Shown: one piece after another, positions 62,985-64,000 of the stretch | Numbering within the stretch: position 1 is the first letter of the stretch | Layout: each line of letters opens with the position of its first letter | Assembly: GCA_008360975.2 (NCBI GenBank) | Contig: CM039182.1 | Coordinates: 87,513,405 to 87,577,404 of the forward strand | DNA length: 64,000 bases | Direction of reading: 5' to 3' | Source of the DNA: Lichenostomus cassidix | Taxonomy: Eukaryota; Chordata; Aves; Passeriformes; Meliphagidae | Notes under the pieces: model-generated | Told to the model about the DNA's origin: nothing | The model's input: the letters and a program-made list of their open reading frames with translations, nothing else | The model's database searches: none | Position numbers and translations under genes: made by a program

Positions 62985-63225
62985 AGATGAATTTTGATGT
63001 TCTAATTGATCTGCTGCAGAGAGACAGCTGTGCTCCCCAGCTGTCCCCCGCTCCGGTGGGGCTCCTGTGCAGCAGGGAGGCAGCAGCCCCGCTCCTGACA
63101 AATTGATTTAACTGGAGTGCTGTGCCTTGGGGGAGCCATGCGCCACGCTGTCGCTGCAGATGATCGCAGCCTTTGCGGATGGCAAACACTGGAGCGCTCT
63201 AATTGCCCAACAATGTCCTTTCCCT
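62985..63225. promoter_or_regulatory. CpG-retaining candidate enhancer
   Basis: A compact block with several CpGs (CCCGCTCCGG, ATGCGCCACGCTGTCGC, GATCGCAGCC, GCGGATGG, GAGCGCTC) amid CpG-poor DNA. It carries homeodomain-type TAATTG/CAATTA cores (TTCTAATTGATC near 63000, CTCTAATTGCCC near 63198) and CAGCTG E-boxes (63026, 63039). The edges are AT-rich and the centre GC-rich, as in many developmental enhancers. Conservation cannot be tested here. The minus frame inside it (62980-63189) is not recognisable. Confidence 0.4.
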
Positions 63226-64000
63226 TGCCTTGCTGAAATTCAATTTTTCATGCCTCACCAAGCTTTCCAGTCCCCCTCCTGCCCCTAGTGTGGAAATGCT
63301 GTATTCTGCCTGACTGCCATTTTAGGTAAAAATTCAGATGTTTGAGAACAGGGCTTAAATTGTACTTAATATGCTAATACAATGTAATGTAATGTGCTCA
63401 GTTGCATATCAAAGTAGTTGCATTTAATTCATAGGGAAGTGTTCTCTAATTACACTGTATTTAGCAGGTAGTCATTGCTAGGAACCTTTCACACTAATCT
63501 TAGTGCATCAATGTTCTTTCCAATGCTGTATTGCTTGTGTAGGAATGATGGCTGTGGTGCCCTTTAAATATTTGCTTTTTCAGTTTTAAGTATAAATTTT
63601 TAAGACTTCATGTCCACTTACGCCCCATTTTGTCAAACCAGGTAAATCTTCTCATGTAACAGGTGCCTCTCCACAAAAATGACAACTGTGGCTTTAGAAA
63701 GTACAACTATCTAATAAGTCTTTCATGTCACTGTCCCTCATGAATGGAGTTCCAGGCTGTGCAGTGCAGCATCTACCCTTTCTCCAGGCCATTGATTTGG
63801 CCTGAATATAGCTCTGGGGGAAAAAACCTCAGCACTACAAAAAGTGTACTCATGAATTCTAATGTGTGCCACACCGCTACCTTTATGCATATCTGATAGA
63901 TAACCAAGCATATCCTGTACATTTATGGGTGTGCAGATTTATAGACTACTAATAAGTAGCAGCTGTTCTGGACATTCACAGGTTTTGTGTGGAGGAGGGC
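63226..64000. other. Noncoding DNA to window end
   Basis: A short AATGTAATGTAATGT repeat lies near 63381-63395. No exon was recognised. Confidence 0.5.

Noticed and set aside
1..64000. Bacterial-type features: operons, CRISPR arrays, tRNA/rRNA genes, insertion sequences, origins
   Set aside because: None seen. Gene density, CR1 elements, CpG depletion and the CpG island all show vertebrate nuclear DNA.

Overview
This window is vertebrate nuclear DNA and almost certainly comes from a bird. The best evidence is a set of CR1 LINE copies. At least four belong to avian-style families; two of these run in the plus direction into the CR1 3' terminus (one keeps the GATTCTAT octamer repeat), and one is a degenerate 1.7-kb ORF2 fragment. 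Older, heavily decayed amniote CR1 relics are also present. The DNA is AT-rich and CpG-poor, with introns, microsatellites and homopolymers. There are no operons, no bacterial-type gene density, no tRNA or rRNA genes and no CRISPR. The bird order cannot be told from sequence alone.

Layout. 1-10 kb: non-coding AT-rich DNA with relics of an ancient minus-strand CR1 (about 1.57-3.44 kb) and a long inverted repeat at 9.1 kb. 10.1-12.2 kb: a GC-richer patch with open frames, ending in an exon-like block with an AATAAA signal. 13.95-14.28 kb: a CpG-retaining block with a consensus CCAAT box and two GTGAGT donors, a candidate enhancer or alternative first exon. 18.5-26.3 kb: a CR1-rich zone (five copies of two age classes). 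27.4-28.2 kb: exon-like minus-strand reading frames followed by a purine-rich stretch. 29.85 kb: an (ATGG)11 microsatellite. 32.5 kb: a perfect 18-bp hairpin merging into a 17-bp tandem repeat. 34.2 kb: paired palindromes with POU- and forkhead-like motifs. 35.0-35.5 kb: a possible LTR or terminal exon. 36.6-37.8 kb: the one clear gene landmark, a CpG-island promoter with a noncoding first exon. 38-64 kb: mostly intron-like DNA downstream of that exon, with two more CR1 pieces and a CpG-retaining candidate enhancer at 63.0-63.2 kb.

Interpretation. The most economical model is the 5' end of one plus-strand gene with a long first intron: TSS in the island near 37.2-37.5 kb, exon 1 ending at 37,697 at a strong CGG|GTGAGT donor, and coding exons beyond the window. 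Everything upstream would be intergenic and regulatory, or introns of unseen genes. I could not identify the gene, because no conserved coding exon is recognisable. Most open frames are chance frames, GC-driven frames in the island, or decayed CR1 sequence. I found no convincing new biological system. The leads are listed with deliberately modest scores.
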